A stretch of DNA of 64,000 nucleotides, taken from contig NZ_RBRE01000060.1 in the NCBI RefSeq assembly GCF_003700275.1, positions 1 through 64,000 on the forward strand. Reading direction: 5' to 3'. Origin of the DNA: Pseudomonas cichorii (GTDB lineage: Bacteria > Pseudomonadota > Gammaproteobacteria > Pseudomonadales > Pseudomonadaceae). The position numbers and the translations under genes were made by a program. This document shows, in pieces, positions 1-8,350 of this stretch; within the stretch, counting starts at the first letter, position 1; each line of letters opens with the position of its first letter. The notes beneath the pieces are model-generated. The model saw only the letters and a list, made by a program, of their open reading frames with translations. It was not told the origin of the DNA and did not search any database.

Positions 1-2
1 TC

Positions 3-1130
3 AGCGGTCACTTTCTGGATCTGGCCGAGCACCCGCAACAAACCTGGAATGGCCTCTGGCTGCTGACCGAAGTCCGTCACGAAGGCCGCCAGCCGCAGGT
101 GCTCGAAGAGTCCGCCGCACCGGCGCCCTGGCAAGGCTATCGCAACAGTTTTCGGGCTACGCCGTGGGATGCGTTCTATCGCCCGCCCCTGCGCCATCCC
201 AAGCCACGTATTCTCGGCAGCCAGACCGCGAAGGTCACCGGGCCGCAAGGTCAGGAAATCCATTGCGATGCCCATGGCCGCATCAAGGTGCAATTTCACT
301 GGGACCGTGACGGCCAGCATGATGCTCACAGCAGCGGCTGGTTACGGGTGTCTTCCAGCTGGGCCGGCAAGCGCTATGGAGCGGTGACCTTGCCGCGAGT
401 CGGCATGGAAGTGCTGGTGACCTTTCTGGAAGGCGATCCCGATCAGCCGCTGGTAACCGGCTGCCTTTATCACGCCGAACATATTCCGCCCTATAGCTTG
501 CCGGAACACCGCACCCGCAGCGTCTTCAAGACCCTGAGCAGCCCCGGCGGTGCAGGCTATAACGAGCTGCGCATCGAGGACCGCAAGGATCAGGAACAGA
601 TCTTCATTCATGCCCAGCGCAACTGGGATCAGCACATCGGTCACGACCAGAAGATCCATACCGGCCATGAACGCCACGAACGGGTCGAGGCCAACAGCTA
701 CAGCGAGTTCATGGCCGAGCAACACTGCACGGTCGACGCCGACCGCAAGGTCGAGGTCAGGGCCAACGATCACCTGAGCATCGGTCAGGTTCAACACATA
801 AAGCTGGGCGTGGCACAACTGGTCGAAGCCGGCCGGGAAATCCACCTCAAGTCCGGTGACAAGCTGGTCATCGATGCCGGCATGGAACTGACCCTCAAGG
901 TCGGTGGCAGCTTTATCCGGCTTGATCATGGCGGCGTAGCGATCAACGGGCCGCAGGTCAGGATCAATTCCGGAGGTAATCCGGGTAGCGGAGCGACTGC
1001 ATCACCCTTGCGCCCCGGCCCACCACAGCAGGCAGATGCGGACAAGCCTGGGCAATTGCTGGCCCAGCCGCAACAACTGGCATTGATGCGCAAACGGACT
1101 CCGCGTTGCGAGATGTGCGAACAATCATAG
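3..1130 (+). CDS. vgrG: VgrG (type VI secretion spike), 3' part; 5' end outside window
   Basis: The reading frame is open from the first bases and stops at 1130, so only the C-terminal ~375 residues are seen. They contain the gp5-like OB-fold core (GRIKVQFHWD, then GWLRVSSSWAGKRYG and PRVGMEVLVTFLEGDPDQP) followed by the gp5 C-terminal helix-type repeats (GHDQKIHTGHERHERVE), which are standard for the VgrG/Rhs-associated spike family. VgrG trimers cap the Hcp tube and carry effectors. The tail after the beta-helix is short (RTPRCEMCEQS) and holds no recognisable effector domain. No effector or adaptor gene follows on this side; the next gene is an unrelated acetyltransferase. Family assignment is firm, but which T6SS cluster it belongs to cannot be seen. 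Confidence 0.93.
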   Translation, partial: SGHFLDLAEHPQQTWNGLWLLTEVRHEGRQPQVLEESAAPAPWQGYRNSFRATPWDAFYRPPLRHPKPRILGSQTAKVTGPQGQEIHCDAHGRIKVQFHWDRDGQHDAHSSGWLRVSSSWAGKRYGAVTLPRVGMEVLVTFLEGDPDQPLVTGCLYHAEHIPPYSLPEHRTRSVFKTLSSPGGAGYNELRIEDRKDQEQIFIHAQRNWDQHIGHDQKIHTGHERHERVEANSYSEFMAEQHCTVDADRKVEVRANDHLSIGQVQHIKLGVAQLVEAGREIHLKSGDKLVIDAGMELTLKVGGSFIRLDHGGVAINGPQVRINSGGNPGSGATASPLRPGPPQQADADKPGQLLAQPQQLALMRKRTPRCEMCEQS

Positions 1131-1225
1131 GCTGCCAAAAGGCCGGGGGCTCAGGCAGAATCTACCTATCCGAATGCACGACCCGATGCCGGGCAACGCT
1201 TGCAAGCCCCTCAGCAAGGAACACC

Positions 1226-1801
1226 ATGATCCAGATTCGCCCCATGACGAACGACGATTTCGAGACTTTCTGGCCCACTTTTGCGGCCATCGTCAGCGCT
1301 CAGGAAACCTACGCCTATGACCCGGGCCTGACTCGGGAACAGGCTCGCGACCTGTGGATGGGCCTGCCTCTGCACACGCTGGTCGCTGAGCAAGATGGTC
1401 AGTTGTTGGGTAGTTATTACCTCAAGGCCAACGCCGCCGGCCCGGGCAAACATGTCAGCAATTGCGGCTATATGGTTGCCGAGGCCGCACGTGGGCGTGG
1501 CGTGGCGCGCCTGATGTGCGAGCACTCCCAGCAACTGGCACGTGAAAGCGGCTTTCTGGCCATGCAATTCAATTCGGTGGTGTCCACTAATGAAACAGCC
1601 GTTGCCCTGTGGACCAGGCTCGGTTTTGAAACCGTCGGACGCCTGCCACGCGCCTATCGCCATGGAAAACTGGGGTTGGTGGATTGTCTGGTGATGTTCA
1701 AGTGGCTGCTCGCCGAGCCTGAAGTTCAAGAACCTGCACAACCGAAGTTGATCGGACGCAAGAATATCGAGTCAGTGGTCTCGCGACCACGACGCCGGTA
1801 G
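1226..1801 (+). CDS. GNAT family N-acetyltransferase
   Basis: This 191-residue protein begins MIQIRPMTNDDFETFW, a typical GNAT beta-1/alpha-1 opening. The acetyl-CoA loop is visible as VAEAARGRGVARLMCEH (Q/RxxGxG/A type), followed by MQFNSVVSTNETAVALWTRLGF, the usual GNAT motif B region in which N-x-x-A-x-x-L-W-x-x-x-G-F packs on CoA. I chose the ATG at 1226 because AAGGA lies 5 bases upstream; the frame extends further 5' but has no better start. The substrate is unknown. It stands alone between vgrG and a convergent small gene. Confidence 0.85.
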   Translation: MIQIRPMTNDDFETFWPTFAAIVSAQETYAYDPGLTREQARDLWMGLPLHTLVAEQDGQLLGSYYLKANAAGPGKHVSNCGYMVAEAARGRGVARLMCEHSQQLARESGFLAMQFNSVVSTNETAVALWTRLGFETVGRLPRAYRHGKLGLVDCLVMFKWLLAEPEVQEPAQPKLIGRKNIESVVSRPRRR

Positions 1802-1831
1802 TCAAAAGCCCAGAACAGCTATGGACGGCAG

Positions 1832-2104
1832 TCAGTCCTTGACTTCGTTCAGCGAAAATCTTCGTCCCTTGGTGTCCCGTACCTCTGCGCCCACAATGTA
1901 AGCGATGGTTTGCCCGTCATGGTCGACCAGACGCTGCGGGGTGCCGAGGCTCAAGGTGCCTATCTCGCCACTCCAGTCGCGGCGTGGGTCATGTTCCAGG
2001 TAGGCGTAGACCTTGCGTTCGCGGATACGCCAGACCGGATAGGCCTTGCGGGTAGAAACAACGTCATAGGTCAGGTTGGGGTTGAAGAGGAAGGCAGCGG
2101 CCAT
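1832..2104 (-). CDS. Small conserved hypothetical protein (90 aa)
   Basis: The start is ATG with a good GGAGA site 7 bases before it. The protein is soluble and has no signal peptide. Its sequence is dominated by beta-type stretches (AYPVWRIRERKVYAYLEHD, TIAYIVGAEVRDTKGRRFSL). I do not recognise a named family. It is convergent with the GNAT gene (30-bp gap) and reads in the same direction as the TerC-type gene behind it, with a strong terminator in between, so it is probably its own transcription unit. Confidence 0.6.
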   Translation of the reverse strand: MAAAFLFNPNLTYDVVSTRKAYPVWRIRERKVYAYLEHDPRRDWSGEIGTLSLGTPQRLVDHDGQTIAYIVGAEVRDTKGRRFSLNEVKD

Positions 2105-2218
2105 GGCAGTCTCCGTTTATTGACGTGGCTGACTGCATGTTTGAAACCACTGGGAGTGGGCAGGATAGACCAAGCATGGAGTGGCGTGCAGGCTTGCCTG
2201 ACAGCCGACAGCAAAACG

Positions 2219-2253
2219 TGGGTGGAACGGGCTGAAAGCGCCCGTTCCACCCA
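2219..2253 (-). terminator. Rho-independent terminator of the TerC/CBS gene
   Basis: A perfect 14-bp stem (arms 2219-2232 and 2240-2253, core GGGTGGAACGGGC) with a 7-base loop is followed on the minus strand by ACGTTTTGC. It lies 13 bp past the stop of the TerC-type gene. Confidence 0.8.
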
Positions 2254-2265
2254 ACCGTTCAAGGT

Positions 2266-3840
2266 TTAAGGCGTACCGACATCGGGCTGCCGTTGCAGCA
2301 GTACCCGGGTCACACGCCGTTCCTCGACGCCAACGACCTTGAGTTGCCAGCCTTGCCAGGTCAGGTTGTCACCGATGACCGGCAGACGATCCAGCAGGCT
2401 CATGACCAGTCCGGCCAGCGTCTGATAATCGTCGGTTGCCCTGGCTTGAAAGCCGGTTCGCTCACGGAGCAGGCTCAGGTTCAAGGCACCCGAAACCAGG
2501 AAGTCCTCACCCTGCGGCACGATGTCCGGGCCTTCCACTTCGCTGGCATCAGGCAACTGGCCGGCGATGGACTCCAGGATATCGGTCATGCTCAGGATAC
2601 CGATGAAGCCGCCGAACTCGTTGACCACGAAGGCGATGTGCGTCGACTCCTTGCGCATCTGCTCCAGCGCATTGAGGATCGTGAAGTTGTCCAGCAGGTT
2701 GATCGCCTTGCGGCTCATCAGGCGCAGGTCCAGCTCGTTACCGGCCAGGATTTCCTTCAGCAATTCCTTCTTGTGCACGAAGCCCAACGGCTCATCGATA
2801 CCAGCCTCGCCGATCAGCGGCAGCCTGGAATACGAAGAGTGCATCAGCTTCATACGAACCGTTTCAGCATCGTCACCGATATCGATGTAATCGACTTCGG
2901 TACGCGGCGTCATGGCCGTACGCACAGGACGCTCGGCCAGTTGCAGGACACCGCTGATCATGATGCGCTCGCGACGGTCAAAAACCGGCTCAGTGCTTCC
3001 ATCTTCGATCATCTCGATGATTTCCTCATCGACTTCACCGGTTTGCAGCTTGCGGCCGCCCAGCAGGCGCATTACCGCATGCGCAGCGCGCTCACGTCGC
3101 GGCAGATGCCCTTGAGCAGATTTCTTGCTGCGCTTGCGAGCGATCTGGTTGAACACCTCGATCAGGATCGAGAAGCCAATCGCGGCATACAGGTAACCCT
3201 TGGGAATATGGAAACCCAGGCCTTCGGCGGTCAGGCTGAAGCCGATCATCATCAGGAAGCCCAGACACAGCATGATGACTGTCGGATGGCTGTTGACGAA
3301 CTTGGTCAGCGGCTTGCTGGCAACCAGCATCAGGCCGATGGAGAAGATCACGGCAATCATCATGATCGACAGGTGCTCGACCATGCCGACAGCAGTAATC
3401 ACGGCATCCAGCGAGAACACAGCGTCCAGTACCACAATCTGCGCCACGATCGGCCAGAACATGGCATAAGTGGTGCTGCCGCTACGCTGGCTGACATGAC
3501 CTTCCAGCCGCTCATGCAATTCCATGGTGGCCTTGAACAACAGGAACACACCACCGAACAGCATGATCAGGTCGCGTCCGGAAAAGCTGTGATCGAACAC
3601 CTCGAACAGCGGTTCGGTCAACGTCACCATCCACGAGATACTGGCCAGCAGGCCAAGGCGCATGATCAAGGCCAGGGACAAACCAATCACCCGCGCCTTG
3701 TCGCGCTGCTCGGGTGGCAGTTTGTCAGCCAGGATGGCGATGAACACCAGGTTGTCGATACCCAGTACCAGTTCCAGCACGATCAGCGTAAGCAGGCCAA
3801 GCCAGGCCGTGGGGTCAGCAATCCATTCCATAGGAATCAT
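2266..3840 (-). CDS. TerC-family integral membrane protein with CBS pair and CorC/HlyC domain
   Basis: This 524-residue protein matches the YoaE/YegH architecture of E. coli. An N-terminal TerC membrane domain (about residues 10-245) carries the family's acidic intramembrane signatures ELVLGIDNLVFIAILADKL and VVLDAVFSLDAVITAVGM. Two CBS motifs (about 300-425) and a C-terminal transporter-associated CorC_HlyC domain (about 440-515) follow. TerC proteins are implicated in metal-ion (Mn2+) export, and the CBS pair suggests nucleotide sensing; the actual substrate is inference. The ATG at 3840 and a second ATG three codons later are both possible. A Mn riboswitch (yybP-ykoY), common before such genes in other bacteria, was not seen in the leader. 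Confidence 0.85.
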   Translation of the reverse strand: MIPMEWIADPTAWLGLLTLIVLELVLGIDNLVFIAILADKLPPEQRDKARVIGLSLALIMRLGLLASISWMVTLTEPLFEVFDHSFSGRDLIMLFGGVFLLFKATMELHERLEGHVSQRSGSTTYAMFWPIVAQIVVLDAVFSLDAVITAVGMVEHLSIMMIAVIFSIGLMLVASKPLTKFVNSHPTVIMLCLGFLMMIGFSLTAEGLGFHIPKGYLYAAIGFSILIEVFNQIARKRSKKSAQGHLPRRERAAHAVMRLLGGRKLQTGEVDEEIIEMIEDGSTEPVFDRRERIMISGVLQLAERPVRTAMTPRTEVDYIDIGDDAETVRMKLMHSSYSRLPLIGEAGIDEPLGFVHKKELLKEILAGNELDLRLMSRKAINLLDNFTILNALEQMRKESTHIAFVVNEFGGFIGILSMTDILESIAGQLPDASEVEGPDIVPQGEDFLVSGALNLSLLRERTGFQARATDDYQTLAGLVMSLLDRLPVIGDNLTWQGWQLKVVGVEERRVTRVLLQRQPDVGTP

Positions 3841-4281
3841 TCAATCTCATGCAAAAAGTGGCGGGAAGGTGTCATCGGCAGAATCAAGCATGCACGCGCA
3901 GACATTGCCGAGCGATGCTCGACGAATCCGGAGGGCAAAAGGCTGACGGAGCGAACACCCTGCAAGAGAGTGAGGAGACTGCTTGAATGACGTGATCTGC
4001 TCATTGGCGAGGCGTGGGCACGCGAACAGATGGGGGGTATGGATGACGAGCGACCAGGAGGCTCCTGAGGGGTATTCATATAGTCCTGAAATTTAATGCG
4101 GGATGAGATCCTACAATATAAATAGATATTTCACCCGCGTAATAAGTATTACAAATATTGACTCAAGGCTATGAGCCATCATCCACCAGCGACACTATGT
4201 CGCACGCTCAGTCACGACCAGTTGTCTGACAAGACCACCCATGCGGTAGCCGCTGCTGTTGGTTTGTCTTAAAATGTTGCA

Positions 4282-4404
4282 ATACCGTCAAGCGAGTGCG
4301 GAATCGAACATCGACAGCATCAGCCTGTCTTGTCGAACTCCCCGCGACGACTTGATCTGACTCATAAAAAGAAAGCCCGTCATAGACGGGCTTTCTGCGT
4401 TTTC
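4282..4404 (+). ncRNA. Candidate small RNA ending in an intrinsic terminator
   Basis: A strong terminator (stem 4370-4396) ends a segment that contains no reading frame with a start and ribosome site, so something non-coding is probably transcribed into it. TTAAAAT at 4269-4275 would fit a -10 box about 7 bases before 4282. Inside is a nested hairpin TCGACAG / CTGTCttGTCGA (4311-4334). The ~120-nt size and U-rich 3' tail are those of Hfq-dependent sRNAs. I cannot assign it to a known Pseudomonas sRNA family from sequence alone. Confidence 0.4.
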
Positions 4405-4410
4405 AGCTTT
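4370..4410 (+). terminator. Intrinsic terminator
   Basis: A 12-bp perfect stem AGAAAGCCCGTC / GACGGGCTTTCT with a 3-base loop is followed by GCGTTTTCAGCTTTTGC. It precedes the next small gene by about 70 bp and does not terminate any visible protein gene. Confidence 0.8.
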
Positions 4411-4480
4411 TGCTTTTTAGTCCGCGCAGGCATGCGGACTGCAAAGCCAGCTCCGTTTTTTGATATTGAGGCTACTCCCC

Positions 4481-4762
4481 ATGCTGCGGCTTGTTGTGAT
4501 TCACCTGTTCCAATGGTTCAAACGCCTTTCTTCGGTCCTCGCCTCCCGCGGTTCTGAAAACACCCGCTACTCCCGCGATTTCACCCGCGAAAATGACAAC
4601 GGCCGCTGGACCTTCATTTCGATCTTTATCGTGTTCACCCTGAGCCTCTATTGCATGGCCGGGCTTGGCTACTACGCCAAGGTCAATGTCTGGGACCACT
4701 TTACCGAAGAGCAGAAAGCCAGTATCGCCGAAGCCATGATTGTCAGCACACAGAACCTCTGA
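4481..4762 (+). CDS. Small single-span membrane protein, function unknown
   Basis: This is a 93-residue protein with one clear membrane segment (FISIFIVFTLSLYCMAGLG, about residues 46-64), a basic, Arg-rich N-terminal half, and a short acidic C-terminal tail (FTEEQKASIAEAMIV). GAGG 7 bases before the ATG supports this start over an in-frame TTG at 4460. It has its own terminator at 4787, so it is monocistronic. I do not recognise a named family. Confidence 0.6.
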   Translation: MLRLVVIHLFQWFKRLSSVLASRGSENTRYSRDFTRENDNGRWTFISIFIVFTLSLYCMAGLGYYAKVNVWDHFTEEQKASIAEAMIVSTQNL

Positions 4763-4786
4763 AACCTGACTCTTGCAACGCACCGG

Positions 4787-4818
4787 ACGGGGAAGTGAAA
4801 ACTTCCCCGTTTTGCTTT
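4787..4818 (+). terminator. Intrinsic terminator of the 93-aa membrane protein gene
   Basis: A perfect 10-bp stem ACGGGGAAGT / ACTTCCCCGT with a GAAA tetraloop is followed by TTTTGCTTTGC. Confidence 0.88.
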
Positions 4819-4885
4819 GCGTGGCTTGCCAGCTCATGGCTTTTCTGCGAGAAAGCAGCCCCGACCACCACTGGAGAGCCTGGCA

Positions 4886-5227
4886 ATGAGCAACGAATTA
4901 CAGATTACCGACCTGCAGGTCGGTGACGGCAAGCAAGTCGTCAAGGGCGCCCTGATCACGACTCATTACACCGGTATGCTGGACGACGGCACCGTCTTCG
5001 ACTCTTCCCACGAACGCGGCAAGTCGTTCCAGTGCGTGATTGGCACCGGCCGGGTCATCAAGGGCTGGGACCAGGGTCTGATGGGCATGAAAGTCGGTGG
5101 CAAACGCAAGCTCTTCGTACCCGCCCATCTCGCTTATGGCGACAGGAAAATGGGGGCACATATTCAACCCGGCTCCGACCTGACCTTTGAAATTGAGCTG
5201 TTGGAAGTGCTGACCCGCGACGACTGA
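4886..5227 (+). CDS. FKBP-type peptidyl-prolyl cis-trans isomerase
   Basis: This 113-residue single-domain FKBP carries all the family signatures: HYTGMLDDGTVFDSSHERG, the FIGTGxVIKGWDQGLMGMKVGGKRKL-type core (here beginning QCVIGTGRVIKGWD) and the C-terminal GSDLTFEIELLEV strand. It has no signal peptide, so it is cytoplasmic. The ATG at 4886 has GGAGAG 7 bases upstream; the frame extends 23 codons further without a better site. It catalyses proline isomerisation in protein folding. Confidence 0.93.
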   Translation: MSNELQITDLQVGDGKQVVKGALITTHYTGMLDDGTVFDSSHERGKSFQCVIGTGRVIKGWDQGLMGMKVGGKRKLFVPAHLAYGDRKMGAHIQPGSDLTFEIELLEVLTRDD

Positions 5228-5381
5228 TCCGCAACTGCCGGGAACGCGCAGCACACCGCCTATCGCCCAGGCATCCTGCGAGGTTCAAAGCCTTGCCATT
5301 TGGTGCAAGCATTCAGCTTCACGGGCGTCGCGGATAAGCGAGCAGTCGTCTTGACCCTTCTGGATCAAAAGGGAGCTCGCA

Positions 5382-5633
5382 ATGATAGATGACAGGTTCA
5401 AAGAGCTGACAGGCATGACATGGGATCAAGCCATCGCACAGAACAACCTGCTGTTTTTTGAGGCCGACAGACTCAACGATTCAGCTTATTCACTGTTGCA
5501 CGAGGACACCTTGTCCCCGGAAATATGGGCAAGCTTTCTGGTCGCCAGGAAGCAGGCCGAGGATAAATATGCCCAGGCCCGTCAGGAATGGCTGAGGATC
5601 AAGCGTATTTTGAATACGCTTGAATGCTCTTGA
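5382..5633 (+). CDS. Small hypothetical protein (83 aa)
   Basis: GGGAG lies 7 bases before the ATG. The protein is soluble, acidic in its first half and helical, and ends in a Lys/Arg/Gln-rich amphipathic stretch (ARKQAEDKYAQARQEWLRI) that could form a short coiled coil. No family is recognised. It stands alone in an operon-free interval, and a weak hairpin follows its stop. Confidence 0.6.
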   Translation: MIDDRFKELTGMTWDQAIAQNNLLFFEADRLNDSAYSLLHEDTLSPEIWASFLVARKQAEDKYAQARQEWLRIKRILNTLECS

Positions 5634-5649
5634 AGCTCGCTCGTCCCAC

Positions 5650-5675
5650 AGCCCGGATTGAATGATGTCCGGGCT
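5650..5675 (+). terminator. Weak hairpin after the 83-aa gene
   Basis: AGCCCGGA / TCCGGGCT, an 8-bp stem with a 10-base loop, lies 16 bp past the stop. There is no clear T-run, so termination is only a guess. Confidence 0.35.
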
Positions 5676-5798
5676 GCTGTCGCAATTCCTTCCTGAAGAT
5701 CAGACAGCGACCACTCCCCGTGACGCGGATTGCTTGTTACCGTGGAAAAAGCCATGCTCTGGGCATGGAGTTCAGACTTTTATCTGACAGGAATATCT

Positions 5799-6026
5799 AT
5801 GGCGCTCAACAAGCCGACCCAGGAGCTGAAACGGCACCTCAAGGGCACGGCATCCAACCTCGAAAACACGGCAGATGAAATTCTCAAGCTGGCCTCGGAC
5901 ATGAAAGATGTTGATGTGACCGCCATTCTGCAACTGGTCAATCGGCTCTACAGCGATGCCGACCAGCTCAAGGCTTATGTGGATGAGGTCAAGGCAAAAA
6001 GGATCGTGCGCACCAAGGCTCAATAA
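5799..6026 (+). CDS. Small helical hypothetical protein (75 aa)
   Basis: I chose the ATG at 5799 because CAGGA precedes it at normal distance; the frame also runs upstream to a GTG at 5730 without a ribosome site. The protein is all-helical and heptad-like (TASNLENTADEILKLASDM, LYSDADQLKAYVDEVKAKR) and ends basic. No signal peptide or named family is seen. It lies 33 bp before the DUF1275 gene and could be cotranscribed with it. Confidence 0.6.
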   Translation: MALNKPTQELKRHLKGTASNLENTADEILKLASDMKDVDVTAILQLVNRLYSDADQLKAYVDEVKAKRIVRTKAQ

Positions 6027-6059
6027 AACCCTCATCGATCTCCTGCCAGAGAACCCTCA

Positions 6060-6758
6060 ATGCTGCCATCGACAACGGGCGTCAGCCCCCGATACCTGAA
6101 CATGCAGAAATGGCGCGGCAGGGTCGGCATGGCACTGGCGGCCAGCCTTTCGATACTGGCCGGCATGACCGATGCCATTGGTTTCATGGCTACCGGCGAT
6201 TTCGTTTCGTTCATGAGCGGCAATACCACGCGCCTGGCCGTTGCCATCAGCGACGGGGACCTGGGTACAACCTCACGACTGATACTGGCCATTGCCGTCT
6301 TTATTGCAGGCAATGCGCTGGGCGTCATCGTCGCCCGCCTGGGCGGCAGACGGGCATTGCCCCTACTGCTAAGTATCGCCACCTTGCTGTGCGCTGCAAC
6401 GGCATGGCCGATGGCGTCGAATATTCTGGCCCTGGTCTGGGCCATTCTGGCCATGGGCATGCTCAATGCCGCGGTCGAACAGGTCAATGGCCTGCCCGTT
6501 GGCCTCACGTACGTAACCGGCGCATTGTCGCGTTTCGGTCGTGGCCTGGGGCGCTGGATGCTGGGCGAGCGTCGCGATGGCTGGCGGATTCAACTGGTTC
6601 CCTGGGCGGGCATGTTTATCGGGGCCGTCATCGGCGCCTTGCTCGAACAACGCATGGGCCTCAATGCCCTGCTGGTCAGCGGCGTACTCTCGGCCTTGCT
6701 GGGCCTGCTGTCCTTGAAAATCCCCCACCGCTGGCAGCGTCGCTACATGCCGCGCTGA
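6060..6758 (+). CDS. DUF1275 (YoaK-like) membrane protein
   Basis: This 232-residue protein has about six hydrophobic segments. The family hallmarks are AGMTDAIGFM near residue 35 followed by DFVSFMSGNTTRLAVAI, the conserved Asp and SGNTT motif of YoaK/DUF1275 proteins. The later segment MGMLNAAVEQVNGLPVGLTYVTGAL is also typical. The function of the family is not established. The ribosome site before the ATG at 6060 is weak, and internal Met codons at residues 15 and 23 are alternative starts. Confidence 0.85.
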   Translation: MLPSTTGVSPRYLNMQKWRGRVGMALAASLSILAGMTDAIGFMATGDFVSFMSGNTTRLAVAISDGDLGTTSRLILAIAVFIAGNALGVIVARLGGRRALPLLLSIATLLCAATAWPMASNILALVWAILAMGMLNAAVEQVNGLPVGLTYVTGALSRFGRGLGRWMLGERRDGWRIQLVPWAGMFIGAVIGALLEQRMGLNALLVSGVLSALLGLLSLKIPHRWQRRYMPR

Positions 6759-6839
6759 TCGGCATCTGCACACCGGCAAAGATCGCTGCGATTTCAGAAT
6801 GCGTTTACCATACGCGCCCCTTCACTGCCGACCCTTGTC

Positions 6840-7802
6840 ATGACCCCTGATGCGCTCGCCACCCTGCAACAGCACCTGCTCACCGCCTTGAGCTCTGTGC
6901 CCGATGAAACCCGTCGCCTGTTTCATGGCCGCGGCCGGGTATGGGCTGGGCTTGAACACATCACGGTCGACTGGATGCAAGGTGTGGTGCTGGTATCACT
7001 GTTCAAGGAACCGCTCGAAACAGAGCTGCAAGCCTTGACCCGGCAACTGCAGGAATTGACACATACCGCTCAGTGGCAACAGAGCCTGGCCCATACCCTG
7101 CTGCTACAACATCGCTATTTGCCACAAAGCAGCGTGCAATGGCTTCTGGGCGAGGTTACGGATGAATGGGTCATCACTGAAAACGATCTGCGCTACAAGA
7201 TCGACTTCGGCAAGAAGCAGAACAGCGGCCTGTTTCTGGATATGCGCTATGGCCGGGAATGGGTTCGCTCTCAGGCCAAGGGCAAGCGGATACTGAATCT
7301 GTTCGCCTATACCTGTGGCTTTTCGGTCGCGGCCATCGCTGGCGGCGCAGATCATGTGGTCAATCTGGACATGGCCAAGGCAGCCCTCAATCGTGGCCGG
7401 GAAAATCATCGACTCAATGGACATGATCTGAGCCGGGTCAGCTTTCTGGGCCACGACCTGTTCAAGTCCTGGGCCAAGGTCACCCGCTCGGGGCCGTATG
7501 ATCTGGTGATTATCGACCCACCGTCATTCCAGAAAGGCAGCTTCATGCTCGACAAGGATTATCAGCGGGTTCTGCGCCGTTTGCCGGAACTGCTGACCGA
7601 GGACGGAATGGTGCTGGCCTGTATGAACGATCCGGCAGTCGGCACGGACTTTCTGATCCGGCACACTGCGGTTGAAGCTCCGGGATTACGCTTTGAGCAA
7701 CGCCTGGAAAATCCGCCCGAATTTCCCGATGCCAGTCTCGAGGGTGGCTTGAAAGCCCTGATATTCAAGGCTGACGGTGAGCCCCGGGCAGGATGGGCAT
7801 AA
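6840..7802 (+). CDS. Class I SAM-dependent methyltransferase, RlmI/RlmK-like
   Basis: This is a 320-residue protein. The SAM-binding motif I is ILNLFAYTCGFSVAAIAGGA (about residues 151-170), the acidic ribose-binding strand is HVVNLDMAKAAL, and motif IV is LVIIDPPSFQKGSF (about 223-236). This arrangement is that of the RlmI/RlmK C-terminal domain family of 23S rRNA methyltransferases. The N-terminal PUA domain of RlmI is absent, so the target is not certain. No good ribosome site lies before the ATG at 6840. A bidirectional terminator follows. Confidence 0.8.
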   Translation: MTPDALATLQQHLLTALSSVPDETRRLFHGRGRVWAGLEHITVDWMQGVVLVSLFKEPLETELQALTRQLQELTHTAQWQQSLAHTLLLQHRYLPQSSVQWLLGEVTDEWVITENDLRYKIDFGKKQNSGLFLDMRYGREWVRSQAKGKRILNLFAYTCGFSVAAIAGGADHVVNLDMAKAALNRGRENHRLNGHDLSRVSFLGHDLFKSWAKVTRSGPYDLVIIDPPSFQKGSFMLDKDYQRVLRRLPELLTEDGMVLACMNDPAVGTDFLIRHTAVEAPGLRFEQRLENPPEFPDASLEGGLKALIFKADGEPRAGWA

Positions 7803-7827
7803 CAGCAGAAATGCCTTCGCGCAATGC

Positions 7828-7863
7828 AATAAGCGGCTGGCGCATACGCACCAGCCGCTTATT
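7828..7863. terminator. Bidirectional terminator between convergent genes
   Basis: A perfect 13-bp stem AATAAGCGGCTGG / CCAGCCGCTTATT with a 10-base loop is centred between the methyltransferase stop (7802) and the DUF2790 stop (7876). Confidence 0.8.
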
Positions 7864-7875
7864 GGTCTACAGGCA

Positions 7876-8208
7876 TCAGTTTCTACCAGCACACTCAGTG
7901 ATTGCCTTGTAACTCAGTGTATTGAGGTCGCCTTGCGAGTCTTCATAAGTCATGAACTTATAGTTGATCCCGCAGTCGCCAGGTGCCGGGGTCTTGATCA
8001 CTACCTTGGCAACATCCAGCTTCATTCCGTAAGCATAAGTCTGCATGACCGGAACGGGCTTCTGTGTCTTGGCCGCATACTCCTCTACCTTGGCCTGGTG
8101 CGCTTTACTGCGCTCATCACTGTCCCGCAAGTCCGTCGTACTGAAAGCATACGAAGTCAATGGCGAAACAAGTGCAAAGGCAAGAACGGACAACTTTAAA
8201 GCTTTCAT
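7876..8208 (-). CDS. DUF2790 small secreted protein, copy 1
   Basis: This 110-residue protein has a clean Sec signal peptide (MKALKLSVLAFALVSPLTSYA|F, cleavage after about residue 21). The mature part carries the DUF2790 signature seen in many Pseudomonas small periplasmic proteins: YGMKLDVAKVV, then a Cys in GDCGINYKFMTYEDSQGDL, then a closing Cys in ITECAGRN, so one disulfide is likely. AGGAGA precedes the ATG. The function of the family is not known; some members respond to metals or stress. It is about two-thirds identical to the next gene, so the two are a tandem duplication. Confidence 0.85.
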   Translation of the reverse strand: MKALKLSVLAFALVSPLTSYAFSTTDLRDSDERSKAHQAKVEEYAAKTQKPVPVMQTYAYGMKLDVAKVVIKTPAPGDCGINYKFMTYEDSQGDLNTLSYKAITECAGRN

Positions 8209-8235
8209 CTATCGTCTCCTGTTTAATTGAAGTTC

Positions 8236-8246
8236 AATGTAGCAAT
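8236..8246 (-). promoter_or_regulatory. -10 element of DUF2790 copy 1 (possible RpoS type)
   Basis: On the minus strand the sequence reads ATTGCTACATT, about 28 bases before the start codon. The same block, ATTGCTACAAT, lies at the matching place before copy 2. An extended GCTACAAT box is typical of sigma-S promoters. Confidence 0.4.
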
Positions 8247-8350
8247 ACAATCACTCGACGAACATATGCCATCCGGCATACCCCAAATCGCTAATTGTTT
8301 CTATTTGTTTTTACTTGTAAAAATGTGATTTTCAGACCGTTACGTGATCA

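Larger units (their letters stand above)
3841..4480. other. 640-bp gene-free stretch upstream of the divergent TerC gene
   Basis: No convincing protein gene is present. The part nearest the TerC-type gene is GC-rich leader. Positions 4080-4160 are very AT-rich (ATATAAATAGATATTTCAC) and are the likely promoter zone for the minus-strand gene. The right third holds a promoter-like TTAAAAT box, nested hairpins and a strong terminator, listed separately as a candidate small RNA. Confidence 0.6.

Noticed and set aside
2293..3990. A 565-residue plus-strand frame opposite the TerC-type gene
   Set aside because: It is rich in Gln/His/Asp with no recognisable domain; the minus-strand protein is clearly the real one.
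3841..4100. A yybP-ykoY manganese riboswitch in the leader of the TerC-type gene
   Set aside because: I looked because TerC genes often have one, but the conserved core helices were not recognisable.
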